A stretch of DNA of 36,156 nucleotides, from NCBI GenBank assembly GCA_014764485.1, contig JACXWA010000085.1:1-36156 (forward strand). The letters are read 5' to 3'. This DNA comes from Candidatus Sulfomarinibacter kjeldsenii (GTDB lineage Bacteria; Acidobacteriota; Thermoanaerobaculia; Thermoanaerobaculales; Sulfomarinibacteraceae). Below the pieces are notes generated by a model. It ran no database searches and had not been told where the DNA came from. It saw nothing but the letters and a program-made list of their open reading frames with translations. Shown one piece after another: positions 25,566-33,748 of this stretch. Every line of letters starts with the position of its first letter. Within the stretch, counting starts at the first letter, position 1. The position numbers and the translations under genes are program-made.

Positions 25566-27902
25566 CTAGCCCACCGCGCGGTGCGGGGCGGCGAGGAAAC
25601 ATGCCAGGTATCCGGGACGGCTGCGGAGAGTTGCCAATGGGGTCGCCATGCCCGCGGTTTCGCGTCGCAAGCTCTCGTAGATCCGGGCGAGCTCGAATCG
25701 GTTGCGGAAGAGCCACATTTCCATTGGTTCGCCGGGTTTGAGCTCTGGCGTCTGGATGGGCACCCGAATCGCATGCAGGAGGACATCGTCCGTGTCCCGG
25801 TACTCACCGAAGATCCACTTCCTATTTCCGTCCTCCAGCAGGTAGGTGATCACGAGGAGGTTTGTTTCGATGCTCTCCTCCGTCGTGAGCGTTGCTTCCT
25901 CCGGCGATCGGTCACCCTGGGTGTGGTGACGGAGGAGGCCGACGAGCGTGCGCTTGAACGGGATCTCCTCTCGTTCCTCCGGCATTTGTGTCAACACCAT
26001 AGCCTCCACCAGCTCCTGGGGTGGAAGACCTTTGAGTCGGGCCACTCCGAGATACCGGAGGCCAACAAACAGGGTGTCGGGCATGCCAGGATCAACAGGG
26101 AAAAGGACCCACCGGGAACTGTCGAGGGTTGCCACCGCCAGAGTCGAGATCTCCATCTCAATCTCCAGCTCCTCGATGAACGGCATCGCAATGACGACGC
26201 CTTCGTTGACCAGTTCGCCGTGGCCGTCGATGGTCGCCGCGTAGGGCCGGGTCGAAATCTGCTCTCTTCCGCTGCGCACCGAAGCCAGCGGTGACAAGAA
26301 GAGATCGACCTCTCCAGGGTCATAGCCGGAATGGACGAGGAATTCAGCGATGTCGGAGACCTCGCGGACACTCTTTCCGGTGGTCAGGCGCGCGAGTTCG
26401 ACGATGCCGTGACCGAAGAACTCGAATCTCTTCGCTTCAGGACCCGGATGCAACATCGGAAGCAGACGATAGACTCCGTAGTTAAGAGCAATACGGATGC
26501 CATGATTGAACGGGAAGCCAACTTCTCGGAGTTGCTCGTAGACCTGTTGAATTTCACACGCAGCGGCGATCACCCGCACGGCTCGCCGCGAGGTGTAGAA
26601 CGCTCCGTCACCGAGGAACTTCTCAAACGTCAGACGACGACGGAGGCGGATCGCCTCGAGGCGGTTTTGGAATACGTACATGAACTGGAGCGCACGCTCT
26701 TCAGCCATCCGCCCAGCCTTACGAACCTCTTCGAGAACGGTGGTGAAATTTGAAAGATCGTAGATCAGCCCGAAGCGGCGGACCGCGGAGTCGACGACGC
26801 CGGGTGCGGTGAAATCGTAGGGGCGGGTCGTCTTTGCGATCGGAGTCTCAGTGGTGCGGCCCCTCAGCACGAGAGAGGTCCCCTGACGCTGCATGGGAAG
26901 GACGCGCCTCCTCAGTGCGGCGAGCAGCTCGAATGTCTTGAGCCGGACACCGAGGTCGCGCAGGAGATTCATCTGGACCACGGAGAGATTCAGGGTGTCG
27001 GCGAGCCCGGCAGTCTGAATGGCATCCAGGAGTTTCGGCTCGAGGAGGGTTTCTGGTCGATCGAGTTTGAGGCCCGAGCCGACCGCAAGCCGGAGGAGGC
27101 TCCCGACCTCAGGTCTGCGGGCAACCAGATCACGGAGGCGCTCGAGCACCTGGTTGTTGGCCTGGACCACGGCCTCGGCTCGTTGTCGAAACCGTGCCTG
27201 CATGTACGAGCTGAGCTGAGAGATGTCCTGTGGGGGGCGGGAATCGATGAGGAGCAACTGGTCCTGGCATATGATTCCGAGCAGTGGTGTGAGGACGGGC
27301 GTGACCTGAACCCTGGCCAACTGTTTGAGATGATCGACTGCAGTCATAGCGGCGCGTCGCAGGAGATCGGCGATGACCGTCGCGATAGCCTGACGTATGT
27401 CGTCGCCATTTCCTCGCAGCGCGCCGGAACGCGGATTGGAGGCCGCCTTCGACACTTTTGCCAGGGCCCGGGTGACCTCGCCGCTATGAAAGAGAAGGAA
27501 GAGATCCGCCAATCCTCGGTGGTAGTCGTTCATCACGACGTTTTCCAGGGTCGCAGACATCGACTTGTGATAGCGGTCGCGGTGGGTCATCATCCGCTGC
27601 TTGTCTTCGCGGTCACCCATTTGCGAGCGAAGTCGGTATTCCGCCTCGGCTTCGACTAAAGCTTCGAGGTCGCGTCGCAGCTTGAGCACCCCTTCGGAGA
27701 GGAGCAACGGATAACCCCAGGTGACAACCTTCTCTTCATCGCGCCCGAAGATTGGAAAGGGGGCGGGCAACGATGCCGCGAGCACGGGGAAGAGATCGCA
27801 CCAACCACCGTCGACCTCGCTCTGTGTCAGATAGACGGGGTTGCGGAGCTCTTCCTGCAGTACCTGCCGGAAAGCATCCGTGGCTTTCTCATCACGTGCC
27901 AT
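25566..27902 (-). CDS. Large protein with a class III nucleotide cyclase-like domain
   Basis: The 778-residue cytoplasmic protein has no membrane segment. Residues 1-365 are helical and charged, with no family I recognise. Residues 373-510 look like a class III adenylate/guanylate cyclase fold. IYDLSNFT (379-386) matches the first metal motif, KFLGDG (428-433) the second with its Asp, GIRIALNYG the central strand, and FFGHGIVELARL the VNxAxRL motif. In the last motif the usual Asn is Glu, while the Arg is kept. So the metal-binding residues are present but the substrate pocket is altered: it may be active on an unusual substrate or be a sensor fold. The C-terminal 250 residues are unknown. 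ATG 27902 is supported by TACAAT six bases before it. It is divergent from a cNMP-binding-fold gene. Confidence 0.6.
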   Translation of the reverse strand: MARDEKATDAFRQVLQEELRNPVYLTQSEVDGGWCDLFPVLAASLPAPFPIFGRDEEKVVTWGYPLLLSEGVLKLRRDLEALVEAEAEYRLRSQMGDREDKQRMMTHRDRYHKSMSATLENVVMNDYHRGLADLFLLFHSGEVTRALAKVSKAASNPRSGALRGNGDDIRQAIATVIADLLRRAAMTAVDHLKQLARVQVTPVLTPLLGIICQDQLLLIDSRPPQDISQLSSYMQARFRQRAEAVVQANNQVLERLRDLVARRPEVGSLLRLAVGSGLKLDRPETLLEPKLLDAIQTAGLADTLNLSVVQMNLLRDLGVRLKTFELLAALRRRVLPMQRQGTSLVLRGRTTETPIAKTTRPYDFTAPGVVDSAVRRFGLIYDLSNFTTVLEEVRKAGRMAEERALQFMYVFQNRLEAIRLRRRLTFEKFLGDGAFYTSRRAVRVIAAACEIQQVYEQLREVGFPFNHGIRIALNYGVYRLLPMLHPGPEAKRFEFFGHGIVELARLTTGKSVREVSDIAEFLVHSGYDPGEVDLFLSPLASVRSGREQISTRPYAATIDGHGELVNEGVVIAMPFIEELEIEMEISTLAVATLDSSRWVLFPVDPGMPDTLFVGLRYLGVARLKGLPPQELVEAMVLTQMPEEREEIPFKRTLVGLLRHHTQGDRSPEEATLTTEESIETNLLVITYLLEDGNRKWIFGEYRDTDDVLLHAIRVPIQTPELKPGEPMEMWLFRNRFELARIYESLRRETAGMATPLATLRSRPGYLACFLAAPHRAVG

Positions 27903-27908
27903 CTCCCC

Positions 27909-27914
27909 ATTGTA
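27909..27914 (-). promoter_or_regulatory. TANNNT -10 element of a probable leaderless promoter (cyclase-like gene)
   Basis: On the minus strand TACAAT lies exactly six bases before ATG 27902. The GGGGAG in between touches the ATG and is too close to act as a Shine-Dalgarno sequence. Confidence 0.5.
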
Positions 27915-27984
27915 TCTTCGAGCCTGCCTATCCCGCCAGATTTCTGCTGCGGCCGGAGATCTGCCGCAAGCTGAGGAGTTTCCT

Positions 27985-27996
27985 CCTACCGGTAGG
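27985..27996. promoter_or_regulatory. Perfect palindrome CCTACCGGTAGG in the divergent gap, possible operator
   Basis: The 12-base palindrome lies midway in the 147-base gap between the cyclase-like gene and the cNMP-binding/DUF4388 gene. A small GAGGA/TCCTC inverted repeat overlaps its left edge. The position suits an operator acting on both genes. No matching regulator can be named. Confidence 0.35.
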
Positions 27997-28049
27997 CGAG
28001 GCTGATGATCGATCGAACACATCAGGGTGGATTGTGGTACATATTTTAA

Positions 28050-29084
28050 ATGCTCTTCGAGGATCTCGTGCGGGCCGTTAGAGATTGCCCTTTCTTTCAC
28101 GGCATGCCCCCTGACGAACAAATGTCGCTTGTGCGCCTCGGTGGGGTTGACGTTCAATCGGTTGGGGGGGTTTTGTTTCGTCCCGGCGAGGTGCCCGCCG
28201 CGCTCTACCTGGTGCTCGATGGTGTGGTCGAGATCTGTCGCGAGGAGAGCCAGGAGGTGGGCCTACAACCAGTAGCCTATATCGGGGCGGGATCGACCAT
28301 ATCCGAGGCCAAGGTTCTCACCGGCACCGCCCTGAACTCCATGGCACACTTTCCCGAAGGGGGAACCACCCTGCAGTGGCCGCGCCCGGTCCTGCTTCGC
28401 CAGCTCTATTCGTCGCGAGATTTTGCCCTACATTATCTGCAGAGTCTGGCGCGGCGCCTCGAGGGGACAGTCGCCAACCTCGGTGCTTACAGCGGCAGCA
28501 ACCTCCGTGGCAAACTCGAGCATTTTGATCTTCCGGCCATCCTCCAGACAGTGGTCGAGTCAGGCGCGACAGGGGTGCTCGAGGTGAACGACCAGGACGG
28601 AAACACCTTTGGTGCAATCCACACCCGGGACAAGATGATCGGGCGTATCCTCTGCGGAAATCTCTCCGGGCCTGAAGCGTTTTTGGAGATCTTGAACTCC
28701 CCACCGAAATTGGGGACCTTCAGGTTCTCGACCTTGTCGTCACCAGGTGAAACCGATCAGTATCTCCCAGTACAACCCCTGCTCTTCGAGGCGGCGCGAA
28801 TCCAGGACGAGTTTGCCCACTTTGCCGATACGGTTCCGGAAACAGCCTACCTTCGCCCAGCTGCCGGACATCTGGTATGGAACTCCGAATCCGATTCCGA
28901 CCTTGTCGAACAGATTTGGCACCAGCTTTCTGCTCAACCGTGCGGATGGGGTCTTCTGGCCGAGATGCTGCCGTTCAGCCGGGGACAGATCGGCCTCGCA
29001 GTTCGGGACATGCTCCTTGCCGGTGTCATTACGGTTGACCGGCCGTACGAGGTGGGAAGCAGCGATCAGGCCCTGGGCGCCTGA
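28050..29084 (+). CDS. Cyclic-nucleotide-binding-fold protein with DUF4388 domain
   Basis: The 344-residue protein has an N-terminal cNMP-binding-type beta roll (about 12-125: FHGMPPDEQMSLVRLG, LFRPGEVPAALYLVLDGVVEI). A DUF4388 domain (about 150-250) follows, starting LRGKLEHFDLPAILQTV and including SGATGVLEV. The last 90 residues are helical and unassigned. In the phosphate-binding cassette the Glu is kept (TISEAKVL), but the Arg that contacts the cyclic phosphate is not visible, so binding of cAMP or cGMP is uncertain. There is no helix-turn-helix, so it is not a Crp-type transcription factor. The ATG follows TACATATTTTAA with no Shine-Dalgarno. It is divergent from the cyclase-like gene and may act in the same pathway. 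Confidence 0.75.
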   Translation: MLFEDLVRAVRDCPFFHGMPPDEQMSLVRLGGVDVQSVGGVLFRPGEVPAALYLVLDGVVEICREESQEVGLQPVAYIGAGSTISEAKVLTGTALNSMAHFPEGGTTLQWPRPVLLRQLYSSRDFALHYLQSLARRLEGTVANLGAYSGSNLRGKLEHFDLPAILQTVVESGATGVLEVNDQDGNTFGAIHTRDKMIGRILCGNLSGPEAFLEILNSPPKLGTFRFSTLSSPGETDQYLPVQPLLFEAARIQDEFAHFADTVPETAYLRPAAGHLVWNSESDSDLVEQIWHQLSAQPCGWGLLAEMLPFSRGQIGLAVRDMLLAGVITVDRPYEVGSSDQALGA

Positions 29085-29142
29085 AGACCCGACAGTCGCC
29101 ACACAGAATTTGTTTGTTTTGTCTGTGCTTGGTCGCCCTTCT

Positions 29143-29229
29143 CCCCAGATCCAAGATGCAAGATCAGAGGTTGGCTTCTCCCGACTCGGGGTGGGTGGGC
29201 GGATCTTGTATCTTGAATCTTGTATCCGG
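29143..29229. repeat. Inverted word-array repeat, family A (CAAGATGC words)
   Basis: The left arm CCCAGATCCAAGATGCAAG pairs with the right arm (29202-29229) made of three ATCTTGTA/ATCTTGAA words. The centre has GGGGTGGGTGGGCGG. It separates the DUF4388 gene from the histidine kinase gene. Confidence 0.85.
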
Positions 29230-29320
29230 ATGAGCAGGCCGCCAGTAATGGGAACGAATGATGTGTGGTGATGGATCGGCGGCAGATGCGTAAAAAGAGC
29301 CCATATCGTACTGTTTTGCC

Positions 29321-29326
29321 TATACT
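29321..29326 (+). promoter_or_regulatory. TANNNT -10 element of a probable leaderless promoter (histidine kinase)
   Basis: TATACT lies exactly six bases before ATG 29333. No Shine-Dalgarno sequence is seen and no clear -35. Confidence 0.55.
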
Positions 29327-29332
29327 TGTGTG

Positions 29333-32008
29333 ATGCGCGCGAGACGCATTCTTCTGACCTTGATCGCCATCGTCATCGTGATCGTGTCGGGGACATCCCT
29401 GATTCGCACGGTGCGGAGCTTCTATCGCCTCGACTTCCCGGTTTCCTGGGTCGAGGAGGGGTTGGTAATCAACGAGGTACCGACCGGATCGACCGCCGAG
29501 GCTGCGGGTCTTATCGTGGGCGACACGGTGATCGAAGTAGACGGTGTATCGGTCGTGCGGTTGGACGATCCCGCATTCATGCTCGCCGGCGGGGCAGACC
29601 ATGATCTCAGCATTCGCCACACCGACGGTACCGTCTCGGAGGTGCGGTTTCGCTCGCCCCCGCCAACATTTAACTCGGTCTATCTTGCTCGTACCGCGGT
29701 TGGGTTTCTTGGGCTGGCTTGTGCACTCGTTGCAGTGTGGGGAACCCGGAGAAGAGAGGCGGCGACCTTTCTGTTGCTCGCCGTTGCGGCGCTGATTCTG
29801 GGAGCCGTTCCCAACCGCATTGCGTCCGCAGAACCTCTATTCCAGATCATTCGACGCGGCGTCGGGGCAGCCCTGCCATTCCTGATCGTTCGGTTCTTCG
29901 CAATCTTCCCGGAGCGCGACCGGTCGATGCGGTTTTGGGATCTGCTGACCCTGGCAGCTGTGGTGGCGTCAGCAGGGACCGTTTTCTTCCCGGACGCCGA
30001 GGCGTGGTGGCCTGCCGTGGCCTCGTTGCTGCGGGTCCTCTTCGTGTCATCGATGATCTTCGGTGTGACCCTCCAAATCTGGCGTTGGCGGTCGGCAGCT
30101 CGAGAGCTGCAAATCAGGCGTCAGATCGAGTGGGCTGCCCTCGGGCTTTTCGTGGGTCTGGTGCCTTTTCTCGTGTTGGTCATGATTCCCCGGTGGGTTG
30201 GCATACCGTTCGAACCGTTTTCGTGGCTCGCGGTCTTTCCGATCAGCGCCATCCCCCTGACCTGGGTAGCGGCGCTCAAGGGCTACCGCCTGTGGGACCT
30301 CGAGCCGATCAGCCGCGATTCTCTTTCGGCCACCCTGGTCGTGGTCACCGGCGGCTTCATCTTTGCTCTTACCAACCACCTTCTCCTCAGATACACCGTT
30401 GGTTTGGGCTCACTCCGTAACCTCTTTGCGTTTGCCACCGGAGTCTTGTTGGTTGTTCTGCTGCAGCCGGTGCGTTTGCGGGTCGAGCGGTTCCTCGACC
30501 AGTGGCTCCACCAGGGACGGCCGGCCCCTCGATCGCTGCTCACGGGAGCAAGCCGTGAGTTGGCGCGGGTGACCGATCCACGCGAAGTGCTCGTGAGACT
30601 GTCGGAGACCTTGACCGAAGGTCTCGAGTTCGATCTGGTGGCGACGTATCTGTTGACCGCGGGCTCGAGTTTCGAGCGCATCACGGGCGACGAGGAATTG
30701 TCACCGATGCGACTCCCCGGCAAGGTTGTGGATGAGGAGTTTCCCGGCGAGCACGAAGAGCCGCTGGCGACACTCGGTTATGCCGTGCGGGTGCCGCTCG
30801 AACGCGCCGGGACGGTGCATGGACTGCTGTATCTCGGATTGCGCCGTGGAGTCTTTCCCCTCGGTTCCGAAGGCGAAGAGGTGGTCGCGACATTTGCCGC
30901 CCAGGCGGCTCTTGCACTGGAAAGTGCCCGGTATCTGGACGACCTTCGACGCCAGGCCGAAGAGTATCGGATCCTCCACGCCAACACCCAGCGGATCATC
31001 GAGTCCTCGGCCGCGGCGATTCTGGTTTGTGATGCTGCTGCCACCATCCTTTCCGCCAACCGGCAAGCCGCCGGCATCTTCGGCCGAGATGCGGGAGCCC
31101 TGGTCGGTTTCAGTCTTGAAACTCTGGTCGATCTGCCCGGAGAGTGGCGCGGCGAGCTCCCCGTCCACGCGGTCAATACCGAAGCCCGCACCCTCTCCGA
31201 TCCACCACGGCGGGTAATTTTGGCGGTCTCGGTGCTTGAGCTCGACAGCGGCAGCTTCAACGGTAGGGTCGTTGTGCTACAGGACGTCAGCGAGCTGCGC
31301 GATCTCCAGGACCGGATGCGTGAGCAAGAACGTCTTGCAGGCCTTGGCCGCCTGGCATCAGGTCTTGCGCACGAGATCAACACGCCACTCACCGGAATTT
31401 CTTCCTTTGCCCAGATGCTCGGCAAGATGACACCGGAGGATGATCCGCGGAGGGCAGTCGTTTCAAAGCTCGTCGATCAGAGTTTTCGCGTTTCCCGGAT
31501 CGTTTCCAATCTGCGGGCGATGGTACGAGATTCGGCCGACAGTCGCATGGTCCTCGATTTGACAACCGTCGCCGTACGAGCGGCGCAAGATGCAGCTCGG
31601 TCTCTGGGTGCTGAAGGAAGGCTCGAGGTGTCGGAGGTTACCGAGCCGGTGATGGTGTGGGGTTCTGTCGGACCGCTGGAACTTGCGGTCGGCAATTTGG
31701 TGCGAAATGCTATCGAGGCGTCACCGCCGGCAAGCGTCGTACATTTTTCTATTGACCCAGGCGCGGAGTGGGCCGAAATTCGGGTCGAAGACTCTGGCCC
31801 CGGTGTGCCCAAGGAGATCGGTGACAAGGTCTTCGAACCATTCTTCACGACCAAGACGGAGCGTGGCGGAACCGGCCTCGGTCTCGCCATCACGCGTGAT
31901 ATGATCGCCCAACTTGGCGGCGAAATCGGGCTCGAGAATCTGGAACACGGCGGCGCCCGCGCTACGATCAGGCTACAAAAATGGCAGGAAACGGAACCGT
32001 CCTCGTAA
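29333..32008 (+). CDS. Membrane sensor histidine kinase with PDZ, GAF and PAS domains
   Basis: The 891-residue protein has an N-terminal membrane segment and then a PDZ-like domain outside the inner membrane (about 40-108: VINEVPTGSTAEAAGLIVGDTVIEVDG, written in parts). Seven or eight further membrane helices follow (about 115-380). In the cytoplasm come a GAF domain (about 400-535), a PAS domain (about 548-655), a HisKA domain with H680 in GLAHEINTPL, and an ATPase domain with NLVRNAIEAS, VEDSGPGVP, FEPFFTTK and GGTGLGLAI. It autophosphorylates H680 and should pass the phosphate to the regulator encoded next, whose ATG lies 28 bases inside this gene. PDZ domains often bind exposed C-termini of misfolded envelope proteins, so envelope stress is a plausible signal (inference). 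Confidence 0.92.
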   Translation: MRARRILLTLIAIVIVIVSGTSLIRTVRSFYRLDFPVSWVEEGLVINEVPTGSTAEAAGLIVGDTVIEVDGVSVVRLDDPAFMLAGGADHDLSIRHTDGTVSEVRFRSPPPTFNSVYLARTAVGFLGLACALVAVWGTRRREAATFLLLAVAALILGAVPNRIASAEPLFQIIRRGVGAALPFLIVRFFAIFPERDRSMRFWDLLTLAAVVASAGTVFFPDAEAWWPAVASLLRVLFVSSMIFGVTLQIWRWRSAARELQIRRQIEWAALGLFVGLVPFLVLVMIPRWVGIPFEPFSWLAVFPISAIPLTWVAALKGYRLWDLEPISRDSLSATLVVVTGGFIFALTNHLLLRYTVGLGSLRNLFAFATGVLLVVLLQPVRLRVERFLDQWLHQGRPAPRSLLTGASRELARVTDPREVLVRLSETLTEGLEFDLVATYLLTAGSSFERITGDEELSPMRLPGKVVDEEFPGEHEEPLATLGYAVRVPLERAGTVHGLLYLGLRRGVFPLGSEGEEVVATFAAQAALALESARYLDDLRRQAEEYRILHANTQRIIESSAAAILVCDAAATILSANRQAAGIFGRDAGALVGFSLETLVDLPGEWRGELPVHAVNTEARTLSDPPRRVILAVSVLELDSGSFNGRVVVLQDVSELRDLQDRMREQERLAGLGRLASGLAHEINTPLTGISSFAQMLGKMTPEDDPRRAVVSKLVDQSFRVSRIVSNLRAMVRDSADSRMVLDLTTVAVRAAQDAARSLGAEGRLEVSEVTEPVMVWGSVGPLELAVGNLVRNAIEASPPASVVHFSIDPGAEWAEIRVEDSGPGVPKEIGDKVFEPFFTTKTERGGTGLGLAITRDMIAQLGGEIGLENLEHGGARATIRLQKWQETEPSS

Positions 32009-33360
32009 TCGATGATGAGCCTGTCCTTCAGGATGTGCTGGGGTCACTCCTGAAGGGCGGTGGCTTCGATTATCTGCAGGCGACGACTGCCGCAGATGGA
32101 TTCCAAATCCTTCGCGAGGAAGAGGTCGACGTCGTCCTCCTTGATCTGATGTTGCCCGATCGATCCGGCCTCGATTTACTGCCCGACATCAAGGAGTTCG
32201 ACCCCAACCTGCCGGTGGTCGTCATTACCGCATACTCGTCGGTGGAATCGGCTATCGAAGCGATGCGACGGGGCGCGTTCCACTATGTCCCGAAGCCGTT
32301 CAAGAACGAAGAGGTGCTGCACCTGGTGCACCGTGCAGCCGAGCGACGTGCGCTACTTGTCGAGAACGTCGTGCTCCGGAGTCGGCTCGAAGGAATGGGC
32401 GAAATCGTCGGTACCAGCCGCCGGATCGAAGAGGTCTTCGAACTGATGCGTCGCGCCGCCCCAGCTCGTTCGACCATCCTGGTGGTCGGTGAATCGGGTA
32501 CTGGCAAGGAGTTGGTGGCGCGAGCCATTCACCGGTTGAGTCCGCGTGGGGATGGCCCATTCGTTCCCGTCCACACCACTGCAATTCCTGCGGACCTTCT
32601 GGAGTCGACCCTTTTCGGCCACGTCAAGGGCGCCTTCACCGGAGCTGTCAGCGGCCGAAAGGGACTGTTCGAGGCCGCACACAACGGCACTCTTTTCCTC
32701 GATGAGGTCGGGACCATTTCTCCGGAGACACAGACCAAGCTGCTGCGTGTGATCCAGGAGCGCGAGATCCGTCGCGTCGGGAGCGTCGAAGCCAAAGGTG
32801 TGGACGCCCGTCTGGTGGCTGCCACCAACACCGATCTCTGGCAGGAGGTTCAGGACGGAAACTTCCGCGAGGACCTCTATTACCGCCTCAACGTCATTAC
32901 CATCGAGATGCCGCCGTTGCGAGAACGGCGCGAAGACATTCCACTTCTGGCAACCCACTTTCTGCGCCAATACAGCGAGGAAAATCAACGCGAGGTCGAA
33001 GGTTTTTCATCGGCGGTCATGGATGCCCTCTCTGATTATCATTGGCCGGGAAATGTGCGAGAGCTCGAGAACGCCATCGAGCGCGCGGTGGTGCTGTGTC
33101 GAGGCGACTCGATCGAGGTTGACGAATTGCCCCAGGCGGTGCGCGGTGATCCATCATCGACACAGGCGACGACCGTATTTCCTGCCCAGGGCCTCGATTT
33201 TCGGGGGTCGGTGGCGGAGTTCCAGGAACACCTCATCCGCGAAGCTCTGAAGCGGTCGGGTGGCGTCCAGCGCCGTGCGGCCGGACTCCTCAAGCTGAGC
33301 CCTACGACCCTCAACGAGATGATCCACCGCCTCGGGATCGAACCGTCCCCCGACGACTGA
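31981..33360 (+). CDS. NtrC-family sigma-54-dependent response regulator, partner of the PDZ kinase
   Basis: The 459-residue protein has a receiver domain with D55 in LLDLMLPD and K in YVPKPF. The AAA+ domain has Walker A GESGTGKE, the sigma-54 loop GAFTGA (217-222), FLDEVGTI and DLYYRLNVI. The C-terminal Fis-like helix-turn-helix reads QRRAAGLLKLSPTTLNEMI. The stretch before the loop reads VHTTAIPADLLESTLFGHVKG in place of the usual VNCAAIPE...ESELFGHEKG, a mild divergence. The gene overlaps the kinase gene by 28 bases, so the pair is one operon and almost surely one two-component system acting through sigma-54. A terminator-like repeat follows the stop. Confidence 0.94.
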   Translation: MAGNGTVLVIDDEPVLQDVLGSLLKGGGFDYLQATTAADGFQILREEEVDVVLLDLMLPDRSGLDLLPDIKEFDPNLPVVVITAYSSVESAIEAMRRGAFHYVPKPFKNEEVLHLVHRAAERRALLVENVVLRSRLEGMGEIVGTSRRIEEVFELMRRAAPARSTILVVGESGTGKELVARAIHRLSPRGDGPFVPVHTTAIPADLLESTLFGHVKGAFTGAVSGRKGLFEAAHNGTLFLDEVGTISPETQTKLLRVIQEREIRRVGSVEAKGVDARLVAATNTDLWQEVQDGNFREDLYYRLNVITIEMPPLRERREDIPLLATHFLRQYSEENQREVEGFSSAVMDALSDYHWPGNVRELENAIERAVVLCRGDSIEVDELPQAVRGDPSSTQATTVFPAQGLDFRGSVAEFQEHLIREALKRSGGVQRRAAGLLKLSPTTLNEMIHRLGIEPSPDD

Positions 33361-33369
33361 CGTCGTCTC

Positions 33370-33480
33370 CCACCCATCCAGTCATCAGTAATCAGTGACC
33401 AGTAATCAGTACCGGCCGCACTACCCCTCGGGCTTCCCTACTGATCACTGATCACTGGGCGGGTGGGAACTGGTTACTGG
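33370..33480. repeat. Inverted word-array repeat, family C (ATCAGTAATCAGT words)
   Basis: The left arm begins CCCACCCATCCAGT and continues with ATCAGTAATCAGTGACC and AGTAATCAGT. The right arm has CTACTGATCACTGATCACTG, then GGCGGGTGGG and an outer ACTGGTTACTGG. The CCCACCC and GGGTGGG modules pair with each other as part of the stem. It begins nine bases after the stop of the response-regulator gene. Confidence 0.85.
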
Positions 33481-33504
33481 AGAAATGGGTGGTAAATACG
33501 CCGA

Positions 33505-33529
33505 CGGCCCCGTGGGGGGTCCGGGGCCG
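33505..33529 (+). other. GC-rich hairpin in the 388-base gap before mnmA
   Basis: CGGCCCCG (33505-33512) pairs perfectly with CGGGGCCG (33522-33529) around a nine-base loop. It is followed by AGAAGGAGG (33535-33543), a strong Shine-Dalgarno-like sequence, and by ATG codons at 33544 and 33553. There is no T-run. This could be a structured leader or small RNA; no convincing gene follows. Confidence 0.4.
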
Positions 33530-33570
33530 CCGACAGAAGGAGGATGTTGATAATGAGGTTACGTATCATT

Positions 33571-33587
33571 CCTGAAAAGGTTTCAGG
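33571..33587. other. Short perfect hairpin CCTGAAA/TTTCAGG
   Basis: CCTGAAA (33571-33577) and TTTCAGG (33581-33587) form a perfect seven-base stem around AGG. It lies just after the GC hairpin and the GGAGG sequence, in the same unexplained gap. Confidence 0.4.
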
Positions 33588-33628
33588 TGCCGCTTGGGCG
33601 AGACGCGCGTCGGGGCATCGACGACACC

Positions 33629-33710
33629 GGTGCCACCCTTCGCATTGTTCGAATGTCCCGCTTCTCGATCCGGTGACGCGTCGCTCGCGAACAATGCGAA
33701 GAGTGGCACC
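33629..33710. repeat. 23-base inverted repeat (GGTGCCAC ... GTGGCACC) downstream of mnmA
   Basis: Arms at 33629-33651 and 33688-33710 match at 22 of 23 positions and enclose a 36-base loop. The tips are GGTGCCAC and GTGGCACC. Unlike the word arrays, the arms are a single sequence with no tandem words. There is no T-run on either side. It might be a REP-like or miniature mobile element, or a structured RNA end. Confidence 0.7.
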
Positions 33711-33748
33711 ATGCCCGCCGAAGCACGGAGTGCCTACCTGGTGCGGCC

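Noticed and set aside
27903-28157. Longer N-terminus for the cyclase-like protein
   Set aside because: It would overlap the divergent cNMP-fold gene and cover the whole promoter region. ATG 27902 has a TANNNT element at the expected place.
28050-29084. Crp/Fnr-type transcription factor
   Set aside because: The beta roll is cNMP-like, but what follows is a DUF4388 domain. No helix-turn-helix is present.
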